Shown here in pieces: positions 1-6,086 of a stretch of DNA of 7,595 bases; position 1 is the first letter of the stretch, and each line of letters begins with the position of its first letter. The stretch is taken from positions 1 to 7,595 of the forward strand of contig CAYPTI010000090.1 of assembly GCA_964413525.1 (NCBI GenBank), in the 5' to 3' direction. A program made the position numbers and the translations under genes. Under the pieces are notes generated by a model that was not told where the DNA came from, made no database searches, and was given only the letters and a program-made list of their open reading frames with translations. Source of the stretch: CAYPTI01 sp964413525 [NCBI: uncultured bacterium]. GTDB taxonomy: Bacteria > T1Sed10-126.

Positions 1-459
1 CGGGAATTGCTGCGCCGGGCCATCGATCTGGCCAACCAATCAAGGAAAAACGGAGACGAACCCTTCGGGGCGGTGCTGGGGTCGGAGGACGGCGAGATCC
101 TGGCCGAGGCGCTCAACTCGGTCCATACCGATGCCGATCCCACCGCCCACGCCGAGACCAACCTTATCCACGATGCGGTCGACCGATTTGACCCGGACCT
201 TCTGGAAACCTGTACCTTGTATGCGAGCACCGAACCCTGCCCCATGTGTGCCGGAACGATCTTCTGGTCCCGCGTCGGACGGCTGGTCTACGGACTGGAC
301 GCGTCGAGCCTCCCCGACCTCAAGCAGGAGGTTTCCGAGGACCACCTTTCCCTCACCTGCGAGGAGGTTCTGGCCAGCGGGGGTCGACCGGTTACGGTGG
401 AGGGCCCAACCCTGGAGGAGGAAGCCCGCGAGGTGTTTCTCGGCTACTGGGACGAATAA
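1..459 (+). CDS. Nucleoside/nucleobase deaminase (cytidine deaminase-like fold), 5'-truncated
   Basis: This is probably a zinc-dependent hydrolytic deaminase of purine or pyrimidine bases or nucleosides, such as guanine or cytosine, acting in cytosolic salvage. The frame is open from base 1, so the true start lies upstream; a TTG at position 7 is in frame but falls inside the family's first helix. Counting that TTG as residue 1, the PFGAV strand is at 19-23, the zinc site PTAHAE has His48 and the proton-shuttling Glu50, and the second zinc motif EPCPMC supplies Cys78 and Cys81. The visible part is about 152 residues against a family length near 150-160, so little is missing. The C-terminal part (GPTLEEEA, ending in GYWDE) resembles general nucleoside deaminases more than tRNA adenosine deaminase TadA. 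The family call is firm; the substrate cannot be decided. No clear terminator follows the TAA stop. Confidence 0.88.
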   Translation, partial: RELLRRAIDLANQSRKNGDEPFGAVLGSEDGEILAEALNSVHTDADPTAHAETNLIHDAVDRFDPDLLETCTLYASTEPCPMCAGTIFWSRVGRLVYGLDASSLPDLKQEVSEDHLSLTCEEVLASGGRPVTVEGPTLEEEAREVFLGYWDE

Positions 460-585
460 CGAGGAAACCACCTCTCACCTAATTCACCTTCGGGCTTGCA
501 GCCGAACCCCGACGTTCAATCATCCGTTAGTCGGGTGGGTGGATCCTTCCACACCGAGGGGCGCATTTCGGGGGTCGAGCCGGTT

Positions 586-594
586 TGCTATGAT
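586..594 (+). promoter_or_regulatory. Candidate extended -10 promoter for lysS
   Basis: The sequence TGCTATGAT fits an extended -10 element (TGn followed by TATGAT). The -35 region, TTTCGG at the right spacing, is poor. If used, transcription would start near 601 and give lysS a leader of about 185 nt. A TACAAT at 721-726 closer to the gene is an alternative -10, but it also lacks a good -35. The choice is uncertain. Confidence 0.3.
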
Positions 595-718
595 TTCGGA
601 TGCTTCGGAACCGGCACCGGCAACCAAACCCTTTGGTCCACCGGACCATTACAGGATCCCCCTGAGCAACCGGAGGAACGAGAAAGATTGCCGGCCCGGG
701 ACGTCCCCGGACGTGCCT

Positions 719-731
719 CGTACAATGTACG
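719..731. repeat. Perfect 5-bp dyad CGTAC-AAT-GTACG upstream of lysS
   Basis: The arms CGTAC and GTACG are perfect inverted repeats around AAT. The dyad contains TACAAT, an alternative -10-like hexamer for lysS, so it could be a small operator or a short hairpin in the leader. Function is not established from sequence. Confidence 0.35.
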
Positions 732-769
732 CATAAACAGGATTATCCGTTGGTTTCCCCGTTGTCCCC

Positions 770-776
770 AAAGGAG
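770..776 (+). promoter_or_regulatory. Ribosome-binding site of lysS (fixes GTG start)
   Basis: AAAGGAG lies 10 nt before the GTG at 787. An in-frame TGA at 778-780 leaves no room for an earlier start, so this site and the GTG define the N-terminus. The bases CCAAAGG (768-774) can pair perfectly with CCTTTGG at 630-636 in the possible leader. Confidence 0.75.
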
Positions 777-786
777 TTGATCCCGC

Positions 787-2262
787 GTGACATCGGACGA
801 ATCATCCGCCGCGGACGAAGTTCAGATCCGCCGGGAAAAACGTCAGGAACTGAGGAACAAAAAGCTCAATCCGTACCCGTACTCCTTCGAGCCGACCCAC
901 TCGATTGCCGAGGCTCGTGAGCGGTGGGAACCCCCGGAGGAGGGCCAGCTCGGGGACGAAGTCACCGTGGCCGGACGGATCATGAACCACCGAACCCACG
1001 GCGGAGCCATCTTCGCCGACCTGAAGGATGAAACCGCCTCCATTCAGCTCTACATCTCCGCCGATTACCTGGAGGAGGAAGACCAGTTCGAGCAGGTCGA
1101 CGAACTCTGGGACGCCGGGGACTGGGCCGGGGTGAGAGGGGAACTGTTCGAAACCAACGAGGGCGAACTCTCGGTCGTGGCCCGGGAACTGACCCTGCTC
1201 TCAAAAGGACTGCGTCCCCTGCCGGAAAAGTTCCACGGCCTGAAGGATCCGGGCCTCCGGGCCCGTCGACGCAGCATGGACATGGTGAGCAACCCCGAAT
1301 CCCGGCGGCGGTTCGAGACCCGAACCGACTTCCTGGAGGAGCTTCGAGGGTACCTCTCCGGCGAACGCGGCTACCGGGAGGTCGAGACCCCCATGATGCA
1401 TCCGGTGGCGGGGGGCGCCGAGGCGAAACCCTTTATCACCCACCACAACGCTCAGGACATGGATCTGTTCCTCCGGATCGCCCCGGAACTGTACCTGAAA
1501 CGGCTGCTGGTGGGAGGGATGGAAAAAATTTACGAGATCAACCGGAACTTTCGAAATGAAGGACTCTCCCGCCACCACAACCCCGAGTTCACGATGATGG
1601 AACTCTACCGGGCCTACGCCGATTACGAGGCGATCATGGACCTCACCGAGGAGACCCTCTCCACCGTCATCCGCCGGGTGACCGGCTCCGCCGAGGTCGA
1701 CTACCGGGGCGAGACCATCGACTGGAGGTCTCCCTGGGAACGGCTGACCCTGAGAGAAGCCGTGGAACGGGAGACGGAACTCGACCTGTCCCTGGAGATG
1801 TCCGCCGAGGAACTCTACGACGCGGCCTACCACCAGGGCATCGAAGTGGAACCGAAGGAAGACCCCGGCGCCCAGTTGTGCGAAATTTTTGAACAGACGG
1901 TGGAGGACAACCTCGTTCAGCCGACCTTCATCAAGGATTTCCCGGCTTCGGTCTCCCCGCTGGCCAAACCCCACCGGGAGGACGACCGGTTGAGCGAACG
2001 GTTCGAACTGTTCGCCGGCGGCATGGAGCTTGGCAACGCCTACAGTGAACTGAACGACCCGGTGCTCCAGCGGGAACGACTCGAGGCCCAGATTGAAGCC
2101 GACGAGCAGCTCGACGAGGATTTTCTGCGGGCCCTCGAGCACGGCATGCCCCCGGCCGGCGGGCTGGGCATTGGCATCGACCGGTTGGTGATGCTGATCA
2201 CCGACGCTCCCTCCATCCGGGACGTCATCCTCTTTCCCCTGCTGCGGCCGGAATCCGACTAA
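787..2262 (+). CDS. lysS: Lysine--tRNA ligase, class II
   Basis: Cytosolic lysyl-tRNA synthetase, which uses ATP to charge tRNA-Lys with lysine. The 491-residue length is normal for bacterial LysS. The N-terminal OB-fold that reads the anticodon spans about residues 57-140. The class II catalytic core follows: motif 1 around REVETPMM (197-204), the substrate-pocket segment RIAPELYLKRL (230-240), motif 2 with RNFRNEG (253-259) and HHNPEFTMMELY (263-274), and motif 3 with GGLGIGIDRL (458-467). The lysine-site region FIKDFPASVSPLAK (381-394) and the GGMELGNAYSELND segment are intact. The reading begins with GTG, fixed by an upstream stop and a Shine-Dalgarno sequence. It differs from E. coli LysS mainly by a shorter, acid-rich insert around 327-360. 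It appears to be a stand-alone gene, with large non-coding stretches on both sides. Confidence 0.97.
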   Translation: MTSDESSAADEVQIRREKRQELRNKKLNPYPYSFEPTHSIAEARERWEPPEEGQLGDEVTVAGRIMNHRTHGGAIFADLKDETASIQLYISADYLEEEDQFEQVDELWDAGDWAGVRGELFETNEGELSVVARELTLLSKGLRPLPEKFHGLKDPGLRARRRSMDMVSNPESRRRFETRTDFLEELRGYLSGERGYREVETPMMHPVAGGAEAKPFITHHNAQDMDLFLRIAPELYLKRLLVGGMEKIYEINRNFRNEGLSRHHNPEFTMMELYRAYADYEAIMDLTEETLSTVIRRVTGSAEVDYRGETIDWRSPWERLTLREAVERETELDLSLEMSAEELYDAAYHQGIEVEPKEDPGAQLCEIFEQTVEDNLVQPTFIKDFPASVSPLAKPHREDDRLSERFELFAGGMELGNAYSELNDPVLQRERLEAQIEADEQLDEDFLRALEHGMPPAGGLGIGIDRLVMLITDAPSIRDVILFPLLRPESD

Positions 2263-2403
2263 CGACCAACCCTTCGGCCTCACGGAACTCGCCGGCTCCA
2301 ACATTGCTTTGTTCGCCTTCCTTCGGTGTCACGACCGTTCCTCCCACAAGGCATCATCCACGGTCTCAACGAACTTTTGCTGTCGCGAACAATTGCAGTC
2401 TTC

Positions 2404-2447
2404 TGGTGCGACCCCATTCGGTCCTCCGAACGGATTTGATTGCACCG
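2404..2447 (+). repeat. Nested inverted repeat (possible structured RNA or lysS 3' hairpin)
   Basis: An outer stem GGTGC (2405-2409) with GCACC (2442-2446) encloses an inner stem TTCGG (2417-2421) with CCGAA (2426-2430) around a TCCT loop. Wobble pairs can extend the outer stem by one on each side. No T tract follows, so it is not a typical intrinsic terminator. Confidence 0.4.
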
Positions 2448-2541
2448 ATCCAAGATTGGCCATGGACCGTCCATTTTTCCGACGGAACTGGATAGACGCC
2501 GGCGAATCGAGCCAATCCGGGAGGGGAAATCACCCTGGGGG

Positions 2542-2580
2542 ACGGCCTCCGGTTGACCGAGAAGGATGGGTGGAGGCCGT
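2542..2580. repeat. 9-bp perfect inverted repeat upstream of the malic enzyme promoter
   Basis: ACGGCCTCC (2542-2550) and GGAGGCCGT (2572-2580) are perfect reverse complements separated by 21 nt. The arms sit about 70 bp before the TATAAT box, so the element could be a regulator-binding site or the stem of an upstream transcript. No T tract follows on either strand. Confidence 0.5.
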
Positions 2581-2628
2581 TGTTATCCACGGATCCGGAA
2601 TACTTTCCACGGGGACGGTGAGGAGTCC

Positions 2629-2656
2629 GTGAATCCCTCTGTGATCTCGCTATAAT
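2629..2656 (+). promoter_or_regulatory. Candidate promoter of the malic enzyme gene
   Basis: A perfect TATAAT -10 box lies at 2651-2656. The -35 region is weak: GTGAAT at 2629-2634 with 16-bp spacing is the best match. Transcription would start near 2663, giving a leader of about 30 nt that holds the AAGGCGG ribosome-binding site (2681-2687) 7 nt before the ATG. Confidence 0.5.
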
Positions 2657-2694
2657 TTGTTCTTACTCAATTCCTCCCGAAAGGCGGTCCCTCC

Positions 2695-5226
2695 ATGACC
2701 GATTCCAAGCGGGAACAGGCCCTGCACTACCGGCGAAAGTACCGGGGCCTGATCTCCATCGACTCCAAACCCCTGGACGTGGACTCGGAACTGCTTTCGA
2801 TTCTCTACACCCCCGGCGTGGCCCAGCCCTGCGAGGCCATCGCCGACCTGCCCGAACGTTCGTTCTCCCACAGCGGGCGGGGCAACACCGTCGGCATCCT
2901 GTCGGACGGCACCTCCGCTCTGGGACTCGGGGAGGTGGGGCCGGAAGCCACCATGCCGATCCTGGAAAGCAAGGCGGTCTTCTTCAAAAAGATGGCCGGC
3001 CTGGACGTCTACCCCCTGGCGGCTAACACGACCGAGGTGGACGAACTTGTGGAGGTGGCCCGGCGGATCGAACCCACCATCGGGGCGCTGTCGCTGGAAG
3101 ACATCGGATCCCCGCGATGCTTCGACCTGGAGGAACGGCTGCGGGAGGAACTGGACATCCCCGTGCTGCATAACGACCAGCACGGCACCGCCATCACCGC
3201 CCTGACCATTCTCCACAACGTCTGCCGGCTGCAAACCGAACGGGAACTGACCGACCTCAAAACGGTGATCGTCGGCGCCGGGGCGGCCGGGGTGGCCACG
3301 GTTGAACTGTTCAACGCCGCCGGCATTCCCGATCTGACCCTCTGCGACCAGAAGGGGGTCGTCCATTCCGGGCGAACGGACCTCGACGCCGCCCGGAAAC
3401 GGGCCCTTCCCCATCTTCGGGACCCGCTGGGTGATGAGACGCTGGCCGACGCCCTCGAAGGAGCCGACGTGGTCGTGGGACTGGCGGCACCCAACATCAT
3501 TTCGAAGGACATGGTCCGATCCATGAAGGAGGATCCCGTGATTATTGCCGGAGCGGCCCCGGTGCCGGAAATCTCGCCCGAAGCGGCCGTCGAAGCCGGA
3601 GCCTCCGTCGTCTGCACGGCCCGGTTCGACTACCCCAACATGGTCACCGACACCCTGGCCCTGCCCGGGATGTTCCGGGGTGTGATCGAGTCGGGGGCCG
3701 GAACCTTCACCACCAACATGAAGCTGGCCGCCGCCCGGGCCATCGCCGAGGTGGTCCCGGCCGAGGACCTGAGAGAACGGTTTATCCTGCCGGATCTGCT
3801 GGATTTGAACGTCGGCCCGGAGGTGGCCGCCGCCACGGCCCGTTCCGCGGTGGAGTGCGGCGAAGCTCAGCAGAACTGCGACCCGGACGAGGTCCGGGGC
3901 TTAACCCGTGAGTACCTGTTTGAAGGAGATCCGACCGCCACCGATCCGAACTTCTGGGCCGACGCCGGCGAACCGGAAGCCCGCCAGGCCGGGCTGCGGT
4001 ATTACAAGAACCACCGGGGAGTCCTGACCGTCCGCAGCAAAATCGCTCTGAAGGATCGGGACATCCTGGGGATCGTCTACATCCCCGGACTGGGACACGT
4101 GGTCGAGACCCTCCGGGACGAACCCGAACGGGTGTACGAACTCTCCTGCCGGGGCAACCTGGTGGCGGTGGCGACCAACGGGAGCGCGGTCCTGGGCCTG
4201 GGGGACATCGGACCGGAGGCCGCCCGGCCCGTAATGGAGGGCAAGAGCGTCCTGTTCAAGACCTTCGCCGGCGTGGAAGCCTTCCCCCTGTGCATCCGGG
4301 ACGAGGATAACCCGGAGCAATTCATTGAAACCGTTCAGCGACTCGAACCGGGCCTGGGAGGGGTCAACCTGGAGGACATCGGATCGCCGGCCTGTTTCAA
4401 AATTGAACGGGCCCTGCGGGACCGGCTTGACATTCCGGTCTTCCACGACGATCAGCACGGAACCGCCGTGGTCACCCTGGCCGGTCTGATGAATGCTCTG
4501 GAGTTTCGTGATCTTGATCTGTCGGAGGTCCGGATCGTGATCAACGGAGCCGGCGCTTCCGCCATCGCCGTGGGGAAAATCCTCCGGGAAGCCGGGGCCG
4601 AACAGATCATCATGTGTGATTCGAGGGGTACCCTGTACCGGGGACGGGAGGAAGGCATGAATTCGGAAAAACGCCGGGTGGTGAAATGGACCAATCCCGG
4701 GGACGTCCGGGGTTCCCTCCAGGACGCCCTGGTCGACGCGGAGGTCTTTATCGGGCTGTCGGTCGGCAACGTGCTGGACGCCGGGGATGTCGAACGGATG
4801 GCTCCCGAACCGATCATCTTTGCCATGGCCAACCCGACGCCCGAAATTCACCCGGAACAGGCTTATCGGGGCGGGGCCTCCGTGGTCGCGACGGGTCGCA
4901 GCGACTTCCCCAACCAGGTGAACAACGCCATCGCCTTCCCGGGGATCTTCCGCGGGGCGCTGGACGTCCGGGCCACCGACGTGACCGAATCCATGAAGGT
5001 GGCGGCGGCCGAAGCCCTCTCCACGCTGGTGAAGGAAACCCACGAAATTCGTCGTCATTACATCCTGCCCAAAGCGATGGATTTTCGAACCGCTCCCCGG
5101 GTCGCCCGGTTCGTGGCCGAAGCCGCCCAGGAGGAAGGGATCGCCCGCCGGACCCTCGACCCCGAAGAGGTCGAAAAAAACACCCGGGATTACATTTACG
5201 AGGGCCGGCTGTTTTACATCACCTAG
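2695..5226 (+). CDS. Tandem (double) malic enzyme, two fused malate dehydrogenase (decarboxylating) units
   Basis: Malic enzyme converts malate to pyruvate and CO2 with NAD(P)+ and a divalent metal in the cytosol. Here 843 residues hold two full malic-enzyme units, about 1-415 and 426-843, where a single unit near 400 residues is usual. Unit 1 has Tyr38 (YTPGVA), Lys93, metal ligands Glu135/Asp136 (LEDI) and Asp161 (HNDQHGT), and the GAGAAG nucleotide loop (194-199). Its NPTPEI equivalent reads APVPEI (288-293) and its NQVNN equivalent NMVTD (315-319), so expected malate-binding Asn residues are lost. Unit 2 has Tyr462, Lys517, Glu560/Asp561, Asp586 (HDDQHGT), GAGASA (618-623), NPTPEI (713-718) and NQVNN (740-744), and looks fully active. 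There is no phosphotransacetylase-like tail as in MaeB. The ATG start has a good ribosome-binding site and fits the family N-terminus. Cofactor preference is not decidable by eye. Confidence 0.93.
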   Translation: MTDSKREQALHYRRKYRGLISIDSKPLDVDSELLSILYTPGVAQPCEAIADLPERSFSHSGRGNTVGILSDGTSALGLGEVGPEATMPILESKAVFFKKMAGLDVYPLAANTTEVDELVEVARRIEPTIGALSLEDIGSPRCFDLEERLREELDIPVLHNDQHGTAITALTILHNVCRLQTERELTDLKTVIVGAGAAGVATVELFNAAGIPDLTLCDQKGVVHSGRTDLDAARKRALPHLRDPLGDETLADALEGADVVVGLAAPNIISKDMVRSMKEDPVIIAGAAPVPEISPEAAVEAGASVVCTARFDYPNMVTDTLALPGMFRGVIESGAGTFTTNMKLAAARAIAEVVPAEDLRERFILPDLLDLNVGPEVAAATARSAVECGEAQQNCDPDEVRGLTREYLFEGDPTATDPNFWADAGEPEARQAGLRYYKNHRGVLTVRSKIALKDRDILGIVYIPGLGHVVETLRDEPERVYELSCRGNLVAVATNGSAVLGLGDIGPEAARPVMEGKSVLFKTFAGVEAFPLCIRDEDNPEQFIETVQRLEPGLGGVNLEDIGSPACFKIERALRDRLDIPVFHDDQHGTAVVTLAGLMNALEFRDLDLSEVRIVINGAGASAIAVGKILREAGAEQIIMCDSRGTLYRGREEGMNSEKRRVVKWTNPGDVRGSLQDALVDAEVFIGLSVGNVLDAGDVERMAPEPIIFAMANPTPEIHPEQAYRGGASVVATGRSDFPNQVNNAIAFPGIFRGALDVRATDVTESMKVAAAEALSTLVKETHEIRRHYILPKAMDFRTAPRVARFVAEAAQEEGIARRTLDPEEVEKNTRDYIYEGRLFYIT

Positions 5227-5380
5227 TCCGCGATCGTCCCGGCTCGGCGTTCGTCGGTCGATGGTTCGGTACCGGCCGCCGAAATCAACCCCGTTCGGAG
5301 ATCGGATTTGAACCCAGAGTTGGATATGGGCGCACGGGGAGGAGGAAGCCGGACCCTGGAGCGTCGGAAGACGATTCGTT

Positions 5381-5420
5381 CAACAACAAAAAAAGGCCGG
5401 CAGGCATGCCTGCCGGCCTT
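5381..5420 (-). terminator. Intrinsic terminator of hsp20 (28-bp perfect palindrome)
   Basis: Bases 5393-5420 form a perfect 28-bp palindrome with half-site AAGGCCGGCAGGCA. Read on the - strand it is followed by seven Ts and then a GTTGTTG stretch, the pattern of a strong Rho-independent terminator, 33 nt after the hsp20 stop. On the + strand no T tract follows, so it is mainly a terminator for hsp20, though the stem may also slow transcription coming from the malic enzyme gene. Confidence 0.9.
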
Positions 5421-5453
5421 CCACGTAAGGTCAGAAGCTAAGGACAGAAATCG

Positions 5454-5891
5454 TTACTGAACTTCGATCGACTTCTTCCGGGCCTCGCTCCGGACGGGAA
5501 CGGATACTGTGAGGACGCCATCATTGTACTCGGCCTGGATTTCCGCGCGCTCCACGGTGTCCGGCAGAGCAAAGGTCCGCTGAAATGTCCCGTAGATCCG
5601 TTCGGAGCGCAGGTAGTCCCGATCGTCGCTTTCGACTTCCCGCTCCTCGCGGCGTTCGCCGCGGATGGTGAGCCGGTTGTTCTCCAGGCTCACATCCAGG
5701 TCCTCCTTCTCGAGACCGGGGGCCTCACATTCAAACACCAGGCGGTCTTCCCGCTCGTAGACATCTACCCGCGGGGTCCAGGTCGTGACGCTGGTGTCAC
5801 CGTTCCGATCACGATCGAACGGATCCAGTTCGTCAAACCACCGATCGAGGTTCATCAACCGTCGCATGGGGGAACGTCGTGAAAGTGCCAT
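5454..5891 (-). CDS. hsp20: Small heat-shock protein, Hsp20/alpha-crystallin family
   Basis: A cytosolic ATP-independent holdase that binds unfolding proteins and keeps them soluble for refolding or degradation. The 145-residue length is normal. A short Arg-rich N-terminal arm with hydrophobic and Trp residues (MRRLMNLDRWFDEL, 9-22) precedes the alpha-crystallin domain at about 40-135: PRVDVYE, FECEAPGLEKEDLDVSLENN, the RSERIYGTFQRTFALP segment that forms the dimer loop, and the closing AEYNDGVLTVSVP signature. The C-terminus ends in IEV (142-144), a version of the I-x-I/V motif that docks on neighbouring subunits, followed by a single Gln. The ATG has a strong AAGGAGGG site 6 nt upstream. 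It lies 195 bp downstream of the LonB-like gene on the same strand and ends at its own strong terminator. Its leader carries nested inverted repeats that suggest regulation. Confidence 0.95.
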   Translation of the reverse strand: MALSRRSPMRRLMNLDRWFDELDPFDRDRNGDTSVTTWTPRVDVYEREDRLVFECEAPGLEKEDLDVSLENNRLTIRGERREEREVESDDRDYLRSERIYGTFQRTFALPDTVERAEIQAEYNDGVLTVSVPVRSEARKKSIEVQ

Positions 5892-5893
5892 CT

Positions 5894-6015
5894 GAAACCC
5901 TCCTTACCAAAATTTTTGATGGATGTTCGGTGCAATCACTCATATCTATAAACATCCACAGTCCGGGGGTTTATTCCACCTTTCGGCAATTTTTTAACCG
6001 TCAGGGAGGGGTTTC
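5894..6015 (-). promoter_or_regulatory. hsp20 leader/control region with nested inverted repeats
   Basis: Two inverted repeats are visible upstream of hsp20. The inner one is an 8-bp perfect dyad, TGGATGTT/AACATCCA (5920-5927 and 5951-5958), which flanks a TATAGAT -10-like box on the - strand (5950-5944). The outer one joins GAAACCCTCC (5894-5903, the complement of the ribosome-binding site and spacer) to GGAGGGGTTTC (6005-6015), giving 10 pairs with one bulged base in RNA. If transcription starts upstream of 6015 the outer repeat could hide the ribosome-binding site; if it starts near 5937 the inner repeat would be a DNA operator around the promoter. No CIRCE element or sigma-32 promoter is present. 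Confidence 0.45.
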
Positions 6016-6086
6016 GGTCGAACTCCGGAAGGTAACCTGTAGGGGACGTAAACCAGATCGAACAAACCGTGGCCGAGCCGGGCTGC

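Larger units (their letters stand above)
460..786 (+). other. Non-coding stretch before lysS, possible long leader with several dyads
   Basis: I find no convincing gene in these 327 bases. They hold an extended -10-like sequence (586-594), a local hairpin CCAAA-CCC-TTTGG (624-636), an overlapping dyad TGGTCC-ACC-GGACCA (634-648), CAGG-N5-CCTG (651-663), the palindrome GGGACGTCCC (698-707), and the dyad CGTAC-AAT-GTACG (719-731) just before the lysS ribosome-binding site. No T-box consensus and no riboswitch class I can name is present. The dyads are seen directly; a role as leader RNA is inference. Confidence 0.5.
2263..2694 (+). other. Non-coding stretch between lysS and the malic enzyme gene
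   Basis: These 432 bases hold no convincing gene. An open frame at 2309-2632 has no family resemblance, no good ribosome-binding site and a composition typical of read-through of GC-rich DNA. The stretch contains a nested hairpin (2404-2447), a small dyad ATGGAC-C-GTCCAT (2462-2474), a 9-bp inverted repeat (2542-2580) and the promoter of the downstream gene near its right end. No clear intrinsic terminator for lysS is visible. Confidence 0.55.

Noticed and set aside
460-786. T-box leader for lysS
   Set aside because: The conserved AGGGTGGNACCGCG-type element is missing; the GGGTGG at 533-541 lacks the rest of the motif and no terminator/antiterminator pair is evident.
1201-2304. Long open frames antisense to lysS, and similar ones antisense to the malic enzyme (3901-5058) and to the LonB-like gene (6069-7160)
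   Set aside because: They mirror strongly conserved genes on the opposite strand and their translations are low-complexity Gly/Pro/Arg-rich with no family features.
2583-2591. TTATCCACG, close to a DnaA box
   Set aside because: A single imperfect copy without a cluster, AT-rich unwinding element or origin-type neighbours is expected by chance.
2309-2632. A 107-codon open frame in the lysS-malic enzyme gap
   Set aside because: No recognizable family, no convincing ribosome-binding site, and it runs through hairpins up to the downstream promoter. Long chance frames are common in GC-rich DNA.
5303-5316. GGATTTGAACCC (5304-5315), identical to 12 bases of the T arm of the tRNA-Glu at the window end, as if a second tRNA or tRNA fragment lay on the - strand
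   Set aside because: The bases around it do not form a 5-bp T stem, there is no anticodon arm or acceptor partner at the right distance and no CCA. A short match to a universally conserved motif is not enough.
4686-5441. A 251-codon frame overlapping the end of the malic enzyme gene and running into the hsp20 terminator
   Set aside because: Its translation is Gly/Arg/Pro-rich, out of frame with the conserved second malic-enzyme unit, and it crosses the terminator palindrome.
5892-6086. CIRCE or sigma-32 control of hsp20
   Set aside because: Neither TTAGCACTC/GAGTGCTAA nor a CTTGAA...CCCCAT-like promoter is found on the - strand.
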